The notes under the pieces: model-generated
Databases searched by the model: none
The model's input: the letters and a program-made list of their open reading frames with translations, nothing else
Told to the model about the DNA's origin: nothing
Translations under genes and position numbers: made by a program
Source of the DNA: Streptococcus himalayensis
Lineage (GTDB): Bacteria; Bacillota; Bacilli; Lactobacillales; Streptococcaceae
DNA: 64,000 bases
Assembly (NCBI RefSeq): GCF_001708305.1
Contig: NZ_CP016953.1
Coordinates: 1,445,501 to 1,509,500, forward strand
Direction: 5' to 3'
Shown here: piece by piece, positions 1 to 9,059 of the stretch
How positions within the stretch are numbered: position 1 is the stretch's first letter
How the letters are laid out: every line of letters starts with the position of its first letter

Positions 1-566
1 TTCGTCTGGGACAAAAGGCACGGGCGGCTGGTATTCACATGATTCTCGCAACCCAGCGTCCATCGGTTGATGTCATCTCTGGTTTGATTAAGGCAAATGT
101 TCCGTCACGGATTGCCTTTGCTGTCTCAAGTGGAACGGATAGTCGTACGATTTTGGATGAAAATGGTGCAGAGAAACTCTTGGGTCGAGGCGACATGCTC
201 TTTAAGCCGATTGATGAAAATCATCCTGTCCGCTTACAAGGTTCCTTTATTTCAGATGATGATGTTGAAGCGATTGTGAGTTTTATTAAACACCAAGCAG
301 AAGCTGAGTACGATGAGTCCTTTGACCCTGGTGAAGTAACAGAAGGAGACTTTGAGGGTGCAACAGGTGATAGCGGTGGCGATCCGCTCTTTGAAGAAGC
401 GAAAGCCCTAGTTGTTGAAACGCAAAAGGCCAGTGCTTCTATGATTCAACGTCGCTTATCAGTTGGCTTTAATCGTGCAACTCGCTTGATGGAAGAATTG
501 GAAGCTGCAGGGGTAATTGGTCCTGCTGAAGGAACGAAACCAAGAAAGGTACTGGAAATGCAATGA
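1..566 (+). CDS. ftsK: DNA translocase FtsK, C-terminal part (5' end outside window)
   Basis: Only the last ~187 codons are present, in the frame that starts at base 3. They hold the end of the RecA-like motor (motif [15 protein letters not shown]) and GRGDML a little later. The C-terminal gamma winged-helix domain follows (from about [16 protein letters not shown] to [10 protein letters not shown]); in this family it reads polar DNA motifs and directs the pump to dif. FtsK/SpoIIIE proteins move chromosomal DNA across the division septum. The stop codon overlaps the start of the next gene by 4 nt (ATGA), which suggests translational coupling. Confidence 0.93.
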   Translation, partial: RLGQKARAAGIHMILATQRPSVDVISGLIKANVPSRIAFAVSSGTDSRTILDENGAEKLLGRGDMLFKPIDENHPVRLQGSFISDDDVEAIVSFIKHQAEAEYDESFDPGEVTEGDFEGATGDSGGDPLFEEAKALVVETQKASASMIQRRLSVGFNRATRLMEELEAAGVIGPAEGTKPRKVLEMQ

Positions 567-952
567 TGCCATTAGATACCCTACATCATATTGCTATTAT
601 CGGTAGTGATTACCAAAAGACAAAAGAATTTTATGTCGATAAGCTAGGCTTTGAACAATTAGATGAGCATATCCGACCAGAAAAGAATGATATTCTCTTC
701 AACGTTCGCAAAGGAAATCTGGTACTCGAAATCTTTATTAAACCAGATGCCCCCAAACGACCACCCATGCCGCAACCAGAACACACAGGATTACGACACC
801 TTGCCTTTAAAGTAGCAGATGTTGAAAACTGCTTGAAGGAGTTTGAACGATTAAACATTCCTCATGAACCCTTACGCTATGACGACTTTGATGGCAGAAA
901 AATGGCCTTCTTCTTTGACCCAGACGGCCTCCCTTTGGAAATCCATGGGTAA
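563..952 (+). CDS. VOC (glyoxalase-like) family protein, YaeR type
   Basis: A 129-aa single-domain VOC protein. It opens with a beta strand carrying a probable metal-ligand His ([11 protein letters not shown]), has a second His in [10 protein letters not shown], and ends in [14 protein letters not shown], whose Glu is the usual C-terminal ligand. VOC enzymes bind a divalent metal between paired beta-alpha-beta-beta-beta units and act as lyases, isomerases or dioxygenases; the substrate cannot be deduced. It overlaps ftsK by 4 nt and is followed by a strong terminator, so it is probably the last gene of that transcript. An ATG ATG pair starts the frame; either could be used. Confidence 0.85.
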   Translation: MMPLDTLHHIAIIGSDYQKTKEFYVDKLGFEQLDEHIRPEKNDILFNVRKGNLVLEIFIKPDAPKRPPMPQPEHTGLRHLAFKVADVENCLKEFERLNIPHEPLRYDDFDGRKMAFFFDPDGLPLEIHG

Positions 953-1021
953 GGGCTAGACGGGGACGAAGTACAACATCTGAAGTCAGAGACTATTGTG
1001 CGATACTATGTATATCTGACA

Positions 1022-1063
1022 GAAAAAACCAGCTAGTTCCATGATAAGCTAGCTGGTTTTTCT
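1022..1063. terminator. Bidirectional rho-independent terminator
   Basis: An inverted repeat with arms AAAACCAGCTAG and CTAGCTGGTTTT has an A-run on the left and a T-run on the right. It lies between two convergent genes (the VOC gene and the leftward membrane protein) and can end transcription from both sides. Confidence 0.85.
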
Positions 1064-1411
1064 TTATAGGAATATGCTAATAACTAAGGCTAAATAGAGA
1101 AAGAAGGTCAAAATAAAACCAGCTCTCCAAAAGAATTTGAAGAATTTAGGATAGTAAAAAGAACGTTTTTTTCTTAGAAAATAAATCACAATCCACATGG
1201 AGAGGATAGAGAGGGCCACACCAAGAAGTGGCAACCAATTATGAAAGAAAAACTTATCTGAAATAAAGTAAAATTCAAAAGCAAATAAGGGAAAGGCCAA
1301 ATCTGCAAAATTGAATCCGAATTTGTTCAGACGAAATACTTTTGTGATAATAATGGAGAGGATGAGCGTTAAAATAACGAATAAAACGGCTGCAATTTTT
1401 AAGACTGTCAT
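1064..1411 (-). CDS. Small membrane protein, DUF3397-like
   Basis: About 115 aa with four hydrophobic segments: VLKIAAVLFVILTLILSII near the start, a stretch ending FAFEFYF, one at LLGVALSILSMWIVIYF, and a last one at FILTFFLYLALVISIFL. A short basic loop (RKKRSFYYPKFFK) lies between the last two. Size and layout fit the DUF3397 family of uncharacterised firmicute membrane proteins, but that name is from memory of the family. The frame stays open upstream to 1516; I chose the internal ATG because it begins the first membrane helix and gives the usual family length. No clear ribosome binding site decides this. The function is unknown. Confidence 0.6.
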   Translation of the reverse strand: MTVLKIAAVLFVILTLILSIIITKVFRLNKFGFNFADLAFPLFAFEFYFISDKFFFHNWLPLLGVALSILSMWIVIYFLRKKRSFYYPKFFKFFWRAGFILTFFLYLALVISIFL

Positions 1412-1654
1412 AGTCTTATTGTATAAAGAAATGGGGATAATGTAAAGTAAAGGAGAGAATTTTTCTAAAAAATATTTCCTTTTTATAAAATGCCGTGCAA
1501 GAAAAAGATAGGTCATTCTGCGATACTAGAATTTCTATACTCTAATATGATAAAGAAGTAGCTGGTTTAGACTAACTTTTGCTTCGAAAACTAAAGTGGA
1601 ACTTACTTTTGGAAATTACCGGCTAAAATATTTTCCAAATTCCTGACAAAATTC

Positions 1655-1683
1655 TTGCTTTTCTTTTCTGAATATGCTAGACT
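1655..1683 (+). promoter_or_regulatory. Promoter of rplK-rplA
   Basis: -35 TTGCTT, 17-nt spacer, -10 TAGACT preceded by TGC (extended -10). The predicted start falls near 1690, just before the leader hairpins. Confidence 0.75.
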
Positions 1684-1690
1684 AATAGGG

Positions 1691-1749
1691 TGTGTCAAGA
1701 GACATACTTGTGGGAGGTAAAAATCTAACCATTACCGCAAAAACCACAA
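1691..1749 (+). promoter_or_regulatory. rplK leader with a likely ribosomal protein L1 binding site
   Basis: A 7-bp hairpin (GTGTGTC/GACATAC, loop AAGA, 1691-1708) is followed by a two-part stem: TTGTGG (1708-1713) pairs with CCACAA (1744-1749), and GGTAA (1716-1720) pairs with TTACC (1732-1736). The unpaired GA and GCAAAAA between the two stems give an asymmetric internal loop. L1 is known to repress its own mRNA by binding a mimic of 23S rRNA helices 76-78, where GUGGGAG is a hallmark; the same motif is seen here. The site ends just before the rplK ribosome binding site (AAAGGAGG). Confidence 0.7.
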
Positions 1750-1765
1750 AGGAGGATTTTTTAAA

Positions 1766-2191
1766 ATGGCTAAAAAAGTCGAAAAACTTGTAAAATTGCA
1801 AATTCCTGCCGGTAAAGCGACACCAGCTCCACCCGTTGGACCAGCACTTGGTCAAGCAGGGATCAACATCATGGGATTCACAAAAGAGTTTAACGCTCGT
1901 ACAGCTGACCAAGCTGGTATGATTATCCCAGTTGTGATTTCAGTCTATGAAGATAAATCATTTACTTTCATCACAAAAACACCACCAGCTGCTGTTTTGT
2001 TGAAAAAAGCTGCAGGTGTTGAAAAAGGTTCAGGTACACCTAATAAAACGAAAGTTGCAACAGTTACTCGTGCACAAGTACAAGAAATTGCTGAAACTAA
2101 AATGCCAGATTTGAACGCTGCAAACCTTGAGTCTGCAATGCGTATGATCGAAGGTACTGCTCGTTCTATGGGATTCACTGTTGTTGACTAA
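1766..2191 (+). CDS. rplK: 50S ribosomal protein L11
   Basis: 141 aa, the normal length. The N-terminal domain ([27 protein letters not shown]) carries the proline-rich segment bound by thiostrepton-type drugs, and the C-terminal domain binds the 1070 region of 23S rRNA. L11 forms the GTPase-associated centre base and is needed for the RelA response to stalled ribosomes. A strong AAAGGAGG precedes the ATG. It shares a transcript with rplA, as in most firmicutes. Confidence 0.97.
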   Translation: MAKKVEKLVKLQIPAGKATPAPPVGPALGQAGINIMGFTKEFNARTADQAGMIIPVVISVYEDKSFTFITKTPPAAVLLKKAAGVEKGSGTPNKTKVATVTRAQVQEIAETKMPDLNAANLESAMRMIEGTARSMGFTVVD

Positions 2192-2241
2192 TCAATAACA
2201 TCCCCAAAACCCGCAAGACTTCATCATTTCTGATGAGTGAC

Positions 2242-2268
2242 GTGGGAGATGAAAATCGATTGAACCAC
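2242..2268 (+). promoter_or_regulatory. Second likely L1 binding site, in front of rplA
   Basis: GTGG (2242-2245) pairs with CCAC (2265-2268), and GAT (2248-2250) with ATC (2255-2257) over a GAAA loop. Unpaired GA and GATTGAA lie between the stems. The design, GTGG-GA-stem-7 nt-CCAC, repeats that of the rplK leader. A separate hairpin (TCATCA/TGATGA, 2221-2236) lies just upstream. Confidence 0.6.
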
Positions 2269-2289
2269 TACTTACAAGGAGAATAAAAA

Positions 2290-2979
2290 ATGGCTAAAAA
2301 AAGCAAACAACTTCGTGCTGCTCTTGAAAAAATCGACAGCACAAAAGCATACAGCGTAGAAGAAGCTGTAGCTCTTGCAAAAGAAACTAACTTTGCAAAA
2401 TTCGACGCAACTGTAGAAGTTGCTTACAACTTGAATATCGACGTTCGTAAAGCTGACCAACAAATCCGTGGTGCAATGGTATTGCCAAACGGAACTGGTA
2501 AAACACAACGCGTTCTTGTATTTGCGCGTGGTGCAAAAGCTGAAGAAGCAAAAGCAGCAGGTGCAGACTTCGTTGGTGAAGATGACCTCGTTGCAAAAAT
2601 CAACGGTGGTTGGTTAGATTTCGATGTTGTTATTGCGACACCTGACATGATGGCGCTTGTTGGTCGTCTTGGACGTGTCCTTGGACCACGTAACTTGATG
2701 CCAAACCCTAAAACTGGTACTGTAACAATGGATGTTGCTAAAGCAGTTGAAGAGTCTAAAGGCGGAAAAATCACTTACCGTGCTGACAAAGCAGGTAACG
2801 TCCAAGCCATCATTGGTAAAGTATCATTCGAAGCAGATAAATTGGTTGAAAACTTCAAAGCTTTCCATGAAGTAATGGTAAAAGCAAAACCAGCTACTGC
2901 TAAAGGTACTTACATGACAAACCTTACAATTACGACTACTCAAGGTATCGGAATTAAGGTTGATACAAACTCACTATAA
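2290..2979 (+). CDS. rplA: 50S ribosomal protein L1
   Basis: 229 aa, full length. Recognisable blocks are the basic N-terminus [16 protein letters not shown], the domain II region [19 protein letters not shown], the signature [20 protein letters not shown], and the C-terminal [15 protein letters not shown]1 binds the mobile stalk of 23S rRNA near the E site and also acts as a translational repressor of its own operon. An AAGGAG precedes the ATG. A terminator follows within 10 nt, so this is the last gene of the unit. Confidence 0.97.
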   Translation: MAKKSKQLRAALEKIDSTKAYSVEEAVALAKETNFAKFDATVEVAYNLNIDVRKADQQIRGAMVLPNGTGKTQRVLVFARGAKAEEAKAAGADFVGEDDLVAKINGGWLDFDVVIATPDMMALVGRLGRVLGPRNLMPNPKTGTVTMDVAKAVEESKGGKITYRADKAGNVQAIIGKVSFEADKLVENFKAFHEVMVKAKPATAKGTYMTNLTITTTQGIGIKVDTNSL

Positions 2980-2986
2980 AAATAAG

Positions 2987-3012
2987 ACTCTGCTTTTTGC
3001 AGAGTTTTTTTC
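2987..3012 (+). terminator. Rho-independent terminator of rplK-rplA
   Basis: ACTCTGC (2987-2993), loop TTTTT, GCAGAGT (2999-3005), then a run of T. Confidence 0.9.
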
Positions 3013-3065
3013 TGGAGTTTTTTCAAGAATTTGAGGGATTTGGCTATATAAAATACACAAAATAT

Positions 3066-3073
3066 GGTAAAAT
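3066..3073 (+). promoter_or_regulatory. Extended -10 promoter of pyrH
   Basis: TG-G-TAAAAT 27 nt before the start codon. No convincing -35 is visible at 17 nt, as is common for extended -10 promoters. Confidence 0.5.
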
Positions 3074-3100
3074 AATAAAGATAAAATAAGGAGAGTAGAA

Positions 3101-3826
3101 ATGGGAAATCCTAAATATAAACGTATTTTGATTAAACTATCTGGTGAAGCTTTGGCAGGTGAGCGTGGTGTCGGTATCGACATTACGACTGTTCAGAAAA
3201 TGGCGGAAGAGATAAAAGAAGTGCATAGTCTAGGGATTGAAATTGCGCTAGTGATTGGTGGTGGAAATCTTTGGCGTGGAGAGCCAGCTGCAGAAGCTGG
3301 AATGGACCGAGTACAGGCGGACTACACAGGTATGCTTGGAACGGTGATGAATGCTCTTGTGATGGCGGATTCTCTTAAACAAGTAGGGGTTGATACACGC
3401 GTGCAGACAGCTATTTCCATGCAACAAGTGGCAGAGCCTTTTATTAGAGGACGTGCCCTTCGTCATTTGGAAAAAGGTCGCATTGTAATTTTTGGGGCTG
3501 GGACGGGCTCTCCTTACTTTTCAACAGATACAACAGCAGCTCTTCGGGCGGCTGAGATTGAAGCAGAAGCGATTCTTATGGCTAAAAATGGCGTAGATGG
3601 CGTTTATAATGCGGATCCAAAGAAGGACAAGACAGCTGTGAAGTTTGATGAATTGACCCACCGTGACGTTTTGAACAAGGGGCTACGCATTATGGACTCG
3701 ACGGCTTCTACTTTATCGATGGATAACGATATTGACCTTGTTGTCTTTAATATGAATGAGCCAGGAAATATCAGACGCGTCGTCTTTGGAGAGCAGATTG
3801 GAACAACGGTTTCCAACAAGCTGTAA
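3101..3826 (+). CDS. pyrH: UMP kinase
   Basis: 241 aa, an amino-acid-kinase-fold enzyme that phosphorylates UMP to UDP with ATP; bacterial forms are GTP-activated hexamers inhibited by UTP. Visible motifs: [16 protein letters not shown] (phosphate-binding lysine and glycine loop), GGGNLWRG, and [17 protein letters not shown], which contacts UMP. GGAG precedes the ATG. It leads an apparent operon with a small VOC protein and frr; pyrH-frr adjacency is widespread and links nucleotide supply to translation genes. Confidence 0.96.
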   Translation: MGNPKYKRILIKLSGEALAGERGVGIDITTVQKMAEEIKEVHSLGIEIALVIGGGNLWRGEPAAEAGMDRVQADYTGMLGTVMNALVMADSLKQVGVDTRVQTAISMQQVAEPFIRGRALRHLEKGRIVIFGAGTGSPYFSTDTTAALRAAEIEAEAILMAKNGVDGVYNADPKKDKTAVKFDELTHRDVLNKGLRIMDSTASTLSMDNDIDLVVFNMNEPGNIRRVVFGEQIGTTVSNKL

Positions 3827-3838
3827 CAAGGGGAAGAC

Positions 3839-4231
3839 ATGAAATTAGATGTCTATCTTCGGTTTAGAGGAACGGCCTTAAAGGCTATGGAGTTCTATCG
3901 TCAAGTCTTTCAGACAGAATTTGTCGGACCGGTATTGATAGATCCGACTACCAATCGTCTCATCAATGCTTGTCTGGATGTAGGTGGTGTACTGATTTCA
4001 GCTAGTGATGTAGAGGATGAGATTTCAACAGTTCTTTCCTCCATTAGTTTGGTCGTGAAAGTAGAAACTCACGAAGAAGCAGAAAGAATATTTGAACAGC
4101 TAGCCACAGCTGGGAAAGTGCTCGTTCCTTTAGCTCCACAAGATTGGGGAGATGAATGGGGACAGGTCATGGATGGTTTTGGGATTACCTGGGAAATTTT
4201 AGTCCCAGGTCAAATGAATGATAACGTATAA
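3839..4231 (+). CDS. PhnB-like VOC family protein
   Basis: 130 aa. The opening [20 protein letters not shown] and the closing block [24 protein letters not shown] are typical of the PhnB/3-dmu-9_3-mt branch of the VOC superfamily. The usual metal-ligand positions are not obviously filled, so a binding rather than catalytic role is possible. It sits between pyrH and frr, 12 nt after pyrH and 11 nt before frr, and is almost certainly co-transcribed. A link to ribosome recycling or UMP metabolism is not implied by its sequence. Confidence 0.8.
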   Translation: MKLDVYLRFRGTALKAMEFYRQVFQTEFVGPVLIDPTTNRLINACLDVGGVLISASDVEDEISTVLSSISLVVKVETHEEAERIFEQLATAGKVLVPLAPQDWGDEWGQVMDGFGITWEILVPGQMNDNV

Positions 4232-4242
4232 GGAGAAATAAA

Positions 4243-4800
4243 ATGGCAAATGCAATTGTAGAAAAAGCAAAAGAGAGAATGGCACATTCTCATCAAAGTT
4301 TAGCACGTGAATTTGGAGGTATTCGTGCAGGTCGTGCGAATGCAAGTTTGTTGGATCGAATCAGCGTGGAGTACTATGGGGTGGATACACCTTTGAACCA
4401 AATTGCGTCTATTACGATTCCAGAAGCGCGTGTGCTTTTGGTAACACCGTTTGACAAGTCTTCTGTCAAAGATATTGAGCGTGCGATTAACGCGTCTGAT
4501 TTGGGAATTACGCCAGCTAGTGATGGAAATGTAATCCGTTTGGTCATTCCAGCCTTGACCGAGGAAACACGTAAGGAATTAGCCAAAGAAGTGAAAAAAG
4601 TCGGTGAAAATGCCAAGGTTGCGATTCGCAACATTCGTCGAGATGCCATGGATGAAGCGAAAAAACAGGAAAAGGCTAAGGAAATTACAGAAGACGAATT
4701 GAAGGGACTTGAAAAAGATATTCAAAAAGTTACAGATGATGCTGTCAAACACATCGATGAAATGACTGCACATAAGGAAAAAGAATTATTGGAAGTCTAG
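4243..4800 (+). CDS. frr: Ribosome recycling factor
   Basis: 185 aa, the standard length. The three-helix bundle is recognisable from [16 protein letters not shown] sequence (here [18 protein letters not shown]), the domain II beta region [24 protein letters not shown], and the C-terminal helix rich in K/E ([24 protein letters not shown]). With EF-G it splits post-termination ribosomes. GGAG lies 8 nt before the ATG. Confidence 0.97.
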   Translation: MANAIVEKAKERMAHSHQSLAREFGGIRAGRANASLLDRISVEYYGVDTPLNQIASITIPEARVLLVTPFDKSSVKDIERAINASDLGITPASDGNVIRLVIPALTEETRKELAKEVKKVGENAKVAIRNIRRDAMDEAKKQEKAKEITEDELKGLEKDIQKVTDDAVKHIDEMTAHKEKELLEV

Positions 4801-4807
4801 TGTCATG

Positions 4808-4833
4808 GGGTAGGGAGGTTTTCCTGCCCTTTT
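4808..4833 (+). terminator. Probable terminator after frr
   Basis: GGGTAGG (4808-4814) pairs with CCTGCCC (4823-4829), including one G-U pair, followed by TTTT. The T-run is short, so some read-through into cvfB is possible. Confidence 0.6.
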
Positions 4834-4904
4834 CGTTACAAGAAAGAAAAAGTATCACTTCTCAGTGTCCTTGAGAACTAAGAGTGAATAATAGAAAGAG
4901 AACT

Positions 4905-5765
4905 ATGAATACAAATCTAGCGACTATCATCACAGGAATGATTATTGATGAAAATGCTCAATTTTACTTTGTCCAAAAAGACGGGGCGACCTATGCTTTG
5001 GATAAATCAGAAGGCGAGCATGCCCTTGGAGAAAGTGTTAAGGGTTTTACCTATACAGATTATAAGCAAAAATTACGCCTGACAACGCGTGAAGTAACCG
5101 CGACACAAACGACTTTTGGTTGGGGTGAAGTGACGGATGTCCGCAAGGATTTAGGGGTTTTTGTGGATACTGGCCTACCAGATAAGCAGGTGGTTGTTTC
5201 CCTTGATATTTTGCCAGAATTAAAGGAATTGTGGCCCAAGAAGGGTGACAAACTCTACATCCGCTATGAAGTGGATAGTAAGGATCGCATTTGGGGTATT
5301 TTAGCAGATCAAATGGATTTTCAGCGTCTAGCAAAACCAGCCTATGACAATATGCATAATCAAAATTGGCCAGCGATTGTTTATCGACTGAAACTCTCAG
5401 GCACTTTTGTTTATCTACCAGAAAACAATATGCTTGGTTTTATTCACCCAAGTGAGCGTTATACAGAGCCTCGTCTAGGGCAAGTGTTAGATGCCCGCGT
5501 CATTGGATTTCGAGAAATTGATAGAACCCTGAATTTATCTATCAAACCACGCTCATTTGAAATGCTAGAAAATGATGCTCAAATGATTCTGACTTATCTG
5601 GAGAGCAATGGTGGGTTTATGACTTTAAATGACAAGTCAGATCCTGAGGATATCAAGGCTGTTTTTGGAATTTCAAAAGGGCAGTTTAAAAAAGCCTTGG
5701 GTGGCTTGATGAAGGCTAAGAAAATCAAGCAAGACAGCTTTGGTACAGAATTGATTGGCAAATAA
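4905..5765 (+). CDS. cvfB: S1-domain RNA-binding protein CvfB
   Basis: 286 aa. CvfB-type proteins have tandem S1-like beta barrels and a C-terminal winged helix; the barrels fit residues ~65-215 (the block FGWGEVTDVRKDLGVFVDTGL and the block YRLKLSGTFVYLPENNMLGFI), and the winged helix begins near LTYLESNGGFMTLNDKSDPED. The family binds RNA and affects virulence-factor expression in staphylococci and streptococci. A GTG 21 nt upstream keeps the frame open, but the ATG at 4905 has the purine-rich AGAAAGAG in front and gives the normal length. holA follows 11 nt later. Confidence 0.88.
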   Translation: MNTNLATIITGMIIDENAQFYFVQKDGATYALDKSEGEHALGESVKGFTYTDYKQKLRLTTREVTATQTTFGWGEVTDVRKDLGVFVDTGLPDKQVVVSLDILPELKELWPKKGDKLYIRYEVDSKDRIWGILADQMDFQRLAKPAYDNMHNQNWPAIVYRLKLSGTFVYLPENNMLGFIHPSERYTEPRLGQVLDARVIGFREIDRTLNLSIKPRSFEMLENDAQMILTYLESNGGFMTLNDKSDPEDIKAVFGISKGQFKKALGGLMKAKKIKQDSFGTELIGK

Positions 5766-5776
5766 GGAAAGAGCAG

Positions 5777-6814
5777 ATGTTAGCGATTGAATCGATTAGT
5801 CAGATGAAGCGAAGTGAGTTGCCTTTTCTGACGGTCTTAACTGGGGACGATGTTGGTCAGTTTGAAGAGTTAAAGCGTCTTTTTCTTGAGAAGATTGGCT
5901 ATGATCGCTCGGATTTAAATATCTCCTATTTTGACATGAAAGAGGCTCCCTATGCTGAAGTTGAAAATGATTTGATTAGTTTGCCGTTTTTTGAAGAAGA
6001 AAAACTAGTGATTTTGGATCATTTTGTGGATATTACGACGATAAAAAAACGCTCCCTCTCCGACGATGAGTTAAAGGCCTTTGAAAGCTACATTGAGCAG
6101 CCGGTTGAAACCACGCGATTGATTATTTTTGCAGAAGGCAAGCTCGATAGTAAGCGTCGCTTGGTGAAATTGCTCAAACGAGACGGTCGAATACTAGAGG
6201 CTAGTCAACCTAAAGATGAGGAAATTCGTCGTTACTTTACCCATGTTAGCCATGAGAAAGGCTTGCAATTTGCCCCCCAAGTCTTTGAAGAATTGCTGGT
6301 GAAATCTGGTTTTCAATTTAGCGAAATGACTAAAAATTTGGCATTTTTAGAAGGCTATAAAAAGACAGGGATTATTTCTTCTGAGGATATTGTTGAGGCA
6401 GTTCCAAAGACCTTGCAAGATAATATTTTTGACCTAACTCAATTGATTTTGAATAGTAAAATAGATGCAGCAAGGAGCTTGGTACAGGATTTACGGCTAC
6501 AAGGAGAAGACGAAATCAAGTTGATTGCCATTATGTTGGGGCAATTTCGGACTTTTTTACAGGTTCAATTACTGGCAGAAGGTGGAAGAGGAGAGCAGCA
6601 GATTGTGGCAGACTTGTCTCATTATTTGGGGAGAAAAGTCAATCCTTTTCAGGTTAAATATGCCTTAAGAGATAGTCGCCGCCTATCGCTAGCTTTCTTG
6701 GAAGCGTCCGTTACATGCTTGATTGAGACAGATTATCAGATTAAATCAGGAATATATGAGAAAGATTATTTATTTGATTTGGCCTTGCTAAAAATTTCCC
6801 AGAATAATTTATAG
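5777..6814 (+). CDS. holA: DNA polymerase III subunit delta
   Basis: 345 aa. The fold of clamp-loader subunits is evident from the conserved order: LTVLTGDDVGQFEELKRLF near the N-terminus, LISLPFFEEEKLVILDHF, VETTRLIIFAEGKLDSKRRLVK, the helical lid around FDLTQLILNSKIDAARSLVQDL, and the C-terminal block KVNPFQVKYALRDSRRLS. The delta subunit opens the beta clamp. It has no Walker A motif, as expected for delta. AAGGAAAGAG precedes the ATG. Confidence 0.93.
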   Translation: MLAIESISQMKRSELPFLTVLTGDDVGQFEELKRLFLEKIGYDRSDLNISYFDMKEAPYAEVENDLISLPFFEEEKLVILDHFVDITTIKKRSLSDDELKAFESYIEQPVETTRLIIFAEGKLDSKRRLVKLLKRDGRILEASQPKDEEIRRYFTHVSHEKGLQFAPQVFEELLVKSGFQFSEMTKNLAFLEGYKKTGIISSEDIVEAVPKTLQDNIFDLTQLILNSKIDAARSLVQDLRLQGEDEIKLIAIMLGQFRTFLQVQLLAEGGRGEQQIVADLSHYLGRKVNPFQVKYALRDSRRLSLAFLEASVTCLIETDYQIKSGIYEKDYLFDLALLKISQNNL

Positions 6815-6823
6815 ACAAATTTC

Positions 6824-6852
6824 TTGAAAATTTTAGGTGATTGCGTTATCAT
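6824..6852 (+). promoter_or_regulatory. sodA promoter
   Basis: -35 TTGAAA (6824-6829), exact 17-nt spacer, -10 TATCAT (6847-6852). It starts only 9 nt after the holA stop. Confidence 0.75.
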
Positions 6853-6884
6853 TTTCATAGAACGAATCGAAAAGGAGACGAATA

Positions 6885-7490
6885 ATGGCAATTATTTTAC
6901 CAGATCTTCCATATGCTTACGATGCTTTGGAGCCTTACATTGATGCAGAAACGATGCATTTGCACCATGACAAACACCATGCGACCTATGTGGCAAATGT
7001 GAATGCTGCACTTGAGAAACACCCTGAAATCGGTGAGGATCTTGAAAAGCTTTTGGCTGATGTGGAGTCTATTCCAGCAGACATCCGTCAAGCTGTGATT
7101 AATAATGGTGGTGGTCATTTGAACCATGCTCTTTTCTGGGAATTGATGACACCAGCAACGACAGAACCTTCTGCTGAACTTGCGGCAGATATTGCGGCTA
7201 CCTTTGGTTCTTTTGAAGAATTCCAAGCAGCTTTCACCCAAGCTGCAACGACTCGCTTTGGCTCTGGTTGGGCATGGCTAGTCTTGAACCAAGAAGGAAA
7301 ATTGGAAGTGACTTCAACTGCAAATCAAGACACACCAATCTCAGAAGGAAAAACACCAATCTTGGGCTTGGACGTGTGGGAACATGCTTACTATGTGAAA
7401 TACCGCAATGTTCGTCCTGACTACATCAAAGCATTCTTTTCTGTCATTAACTGGAATAAAGTAGATGAGTTGTATGCTGCGGCGAAATAA
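6885..7490 (+). CDS. sodA: Superoxide dismutase (Mn/Fe type)
   Basis: 201 aa, complete. All four metal-ligand contexts are present: His in [11 protein letters not shown], His in [11 protein letters not shown], and Asp and His in [10 protein letters not shown]. The enzyme disproportionates superoxide in the cytoplasm; streptococcal SodA is usually the manganese form. The gene has its own promoter and terminator, so it is monocistronic. Confidence 0.97.
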   Translation: MAIILPDLPYAYDALEPYIDAETMHLHHDKHHATYVANVNAALEKHPEIGEDLEKLLADVESIPADIRQAVINNGGGHLNHALFWELMTPATTEPSAELAADIAATFGSFEEFQAAFTQAATTRFGSGWAWLVLNQEGKLEVTSTANQDTPISEGKTPILGLDVWEHAYYVKYRNVRPDYIKAFFSVINWNKVDELYAAAK

Positions 7491-7499
7491 TCAATTGTG

Positions 7500-7528
7500 A
7501 GAGGAGAGAGACTGTCTCCTCTTTTTTT
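7500..7528 (+). terminator. Terminator of sodA
   Basis: AGAGGAGA pairs with TCTCCTCT around a 7-nt loop and is followed by seven T. Confidence 0.9.
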
Positions 7529-7541
7529 CTATGTCTAAACA

Positions 7542-7550
7542 TGCTATACT
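7542..7550 (+). promoter_or_regulatory. Extended -10 promoter of the trmK unit
   Basis: TG-C-TATACT at 7542-7550, ~30 nt before the trmK start; no clear -35. Confidence 0.6.
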
Positions 7551-7580
7551 AGAGGAGATTAGATTAGAAATGAGAAAAAC

Positions 7581-8270
7581 ATGCAAAGAAAACAAATTTC
7601 AAAACGCTTAGCAACTGTTGGAAGTTTTGTTCCCCAAGGGGCTAGACTGGTCGATATAGGAAGTGATCATGCCTATCTCCCTATCGCTCTTGTCCAAAAA
7701 GGACAAATCAAGGCTGCCATTGCAGGGGAGGTCGTGGCAGGTCCTTACCAGTCTGCCTGCCAGAATGTAGCGGAGCACTCCCTACAGGATAAGATTGAGG
7801 TTCGTCTAGCTAATGGTTTGGCTGCTTTTGAGGTGCTGGATCAGATGGATACCTTGGTGGTGGCAGGTATGGGGGGACGCTTAATTTCAGAAATTCTAGC
7901 AGCGGATGAAGAGAAATTATCCACTCTGAAACGCCTGATTTTACAGCCCAATAATCATGAGGATCGCCTACGGAGTTGGTTACATGAACATGGTTGGGTC
8001 CTTATAGCAGAAGAAATCCTAGAAGAAGCGGGGAAGGTGTATGAAATAATGGTGGCTGAAAAAGGAAGTCAAACCTTATCCAGTCAAGAAGTATGCTTTG
8101 GGCCCTATCTATTAAAGGAGAAATCGGCAATTTTCCAACAAAAATGGCAGAAAGAGCAAGAAAAACTCAGTCAAGCCTTAGCGAGAATACCAGCAACGCA
8201 TGAGCTAGAGCGGCAGGTATTGACCCAAAAAATCCAAGAAATCAAGGAGGTTTTAGATGTTAGCAAGTGA
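7581..8270 (+). CDS. trmK: tRNA (adenine(22)-N1)-methyltransferase
   Basis: 229 aa, the usual TrmK size. The SAM-binding motif I is [14 protein letters not shown]; the catalytic region is [14 protein letters not shown] followed by [14 protein letters not shown], which matches the TrmK/COG2384 family. A C-terminal coiled coil rich in K, Q and E ([17 protein letters not shown]) is also typical. It makes m1A22 in tRNA. It overlaps the next gene by 14 nt; trmK and a Nif3-like gene are paired in most firmicutes. Confidence 0.92.
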   Translation: MQRKQISKRLATVGSFVPQGARLVDIGSDHAYLPIALVQKGQIKAAIAGEVVAGPYQSACQNVAEHSLQDKIEVRLANGLAAFEVLDQMDTLVVAGMGGRLISEILAADEEKLSTLKRLILQPNNHEDRLRSWLHEHGWVLIAEEILEEAGKVYEIMVAEKGSQTLSSQEVCFGPYLLKEKSAIFQQKWQKEQEKLSQALARIPATHELERQVLTQKIQEIKEVLDVSK

Positions 8271-9051
8271 AGTTATCAAACGTTACGAAGCGTTTTGTCC
8301 TAAGGAGTTATCGTTAGAAGGCGATAGCGTGGGGCTTCAAATCGGTACTCTTCGTAAAGACATTAAAAAAATTATGATTGCCTTGGATGTCCGAGAACAG
8401 ACGGTGCAAGAAGCAATCGAAAAGGAAGTGGATTTGATTATTGTCAAACATGCTCCGATTTTTCGCCCCATCAAAAACCTGTGTGTAGATACGCCACAAA
8501 ATCAAATGTATAGTGAGTTAATCAAGCATGATATCGCCGTCTATGTCAGTCATACCAATATTGATGTACTCAAGGGTGGACTGAATGATTGGTTTTGTGA
8601 TTTGCTAGAAATCGAGGTGGAAGGTGTCCTTCATGAAACTGCACCAAATGAGGGAATTGGCAGGATTGGGTGCGTGCAGCCTCAGACATTTGAAGCATTT
8701 GCAACCAAGGTGAAGCAGATCTTTGGCTTGGATAGCCTGCGGATGATTGCCTATGAAAACCAAGCAGAGAGCATCATTGAGCGTGTGGCAATTTGCGGTG
8801 GTAGTGGCGATTCTTTTTTCCGAGATGCGGTGGTTAAGCAAGCGGATGTCTACATCACTGGGGATATCTACTACCATACAGCCCAAGATATGCTCTCAGA
8901 AGGCTTATTGGCCCTTGACCCGGGTCATTATATTGAAGTTCTATTTATTGAAAAATTAACCGCTTTCTTTGAAGAATGGAAGCAAGAGGAAGAGTGGGAT
9001 GTAGAAATTGTGGCTAGTCAAGCTAGTACCAATCCTTTCTCATATCTTTAG
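8257..9051 (+). CDS. Nif3-like dinuclear metal-centre protein (DUF34/YqfO family)
   Basis: 264 aa. Probable metal ligands appear in the conserved contexts [31 protein letters not shown] and [12 protein letters not shown] roles in GTP cyclohydrolase-like or metal-chaperone chemistry has been proposed for the family, but the reaction is not settled. The length lacks the ~100-aa PII-like insert seen in B. subtilis YqfO, so this is the short form. AAGGAGG precedes the ATG, and the gene is translationally coupled to trmK. Confidence 0.88.
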   Translation: MLASEVIKRYEAFCPKELSLEGDSVGLQIGTLRKDIKKIMIALDVREQTVQEAIEKEVDLIIVKHAPIFRPIKNLCVDTPQNQMYSELIKHDIAVYVSHTNIDVLKGGLNDWFCDLLEIEVEGVLHETAPNEGIGRIGCVQPQTFEAFATKVKQIFGLDSLRMIAYENQAESIIERVAICGGSGDSFFRDAVVKQADVYITGDIYYHTAQDMLSEGLLALDPGHYIEVLFIEKLTAFFEEWKQEEEWDVEIVASQASTNPFSYL

Positions 9052-9059
9052 GAGTAGCT

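Noticed and set aside
1412..1516. N-terminal extension of the small DUF3397-like protein
   Set aside because: The extra 35 residues are not membrane-like in pattern, and the longer form exceeds family length.
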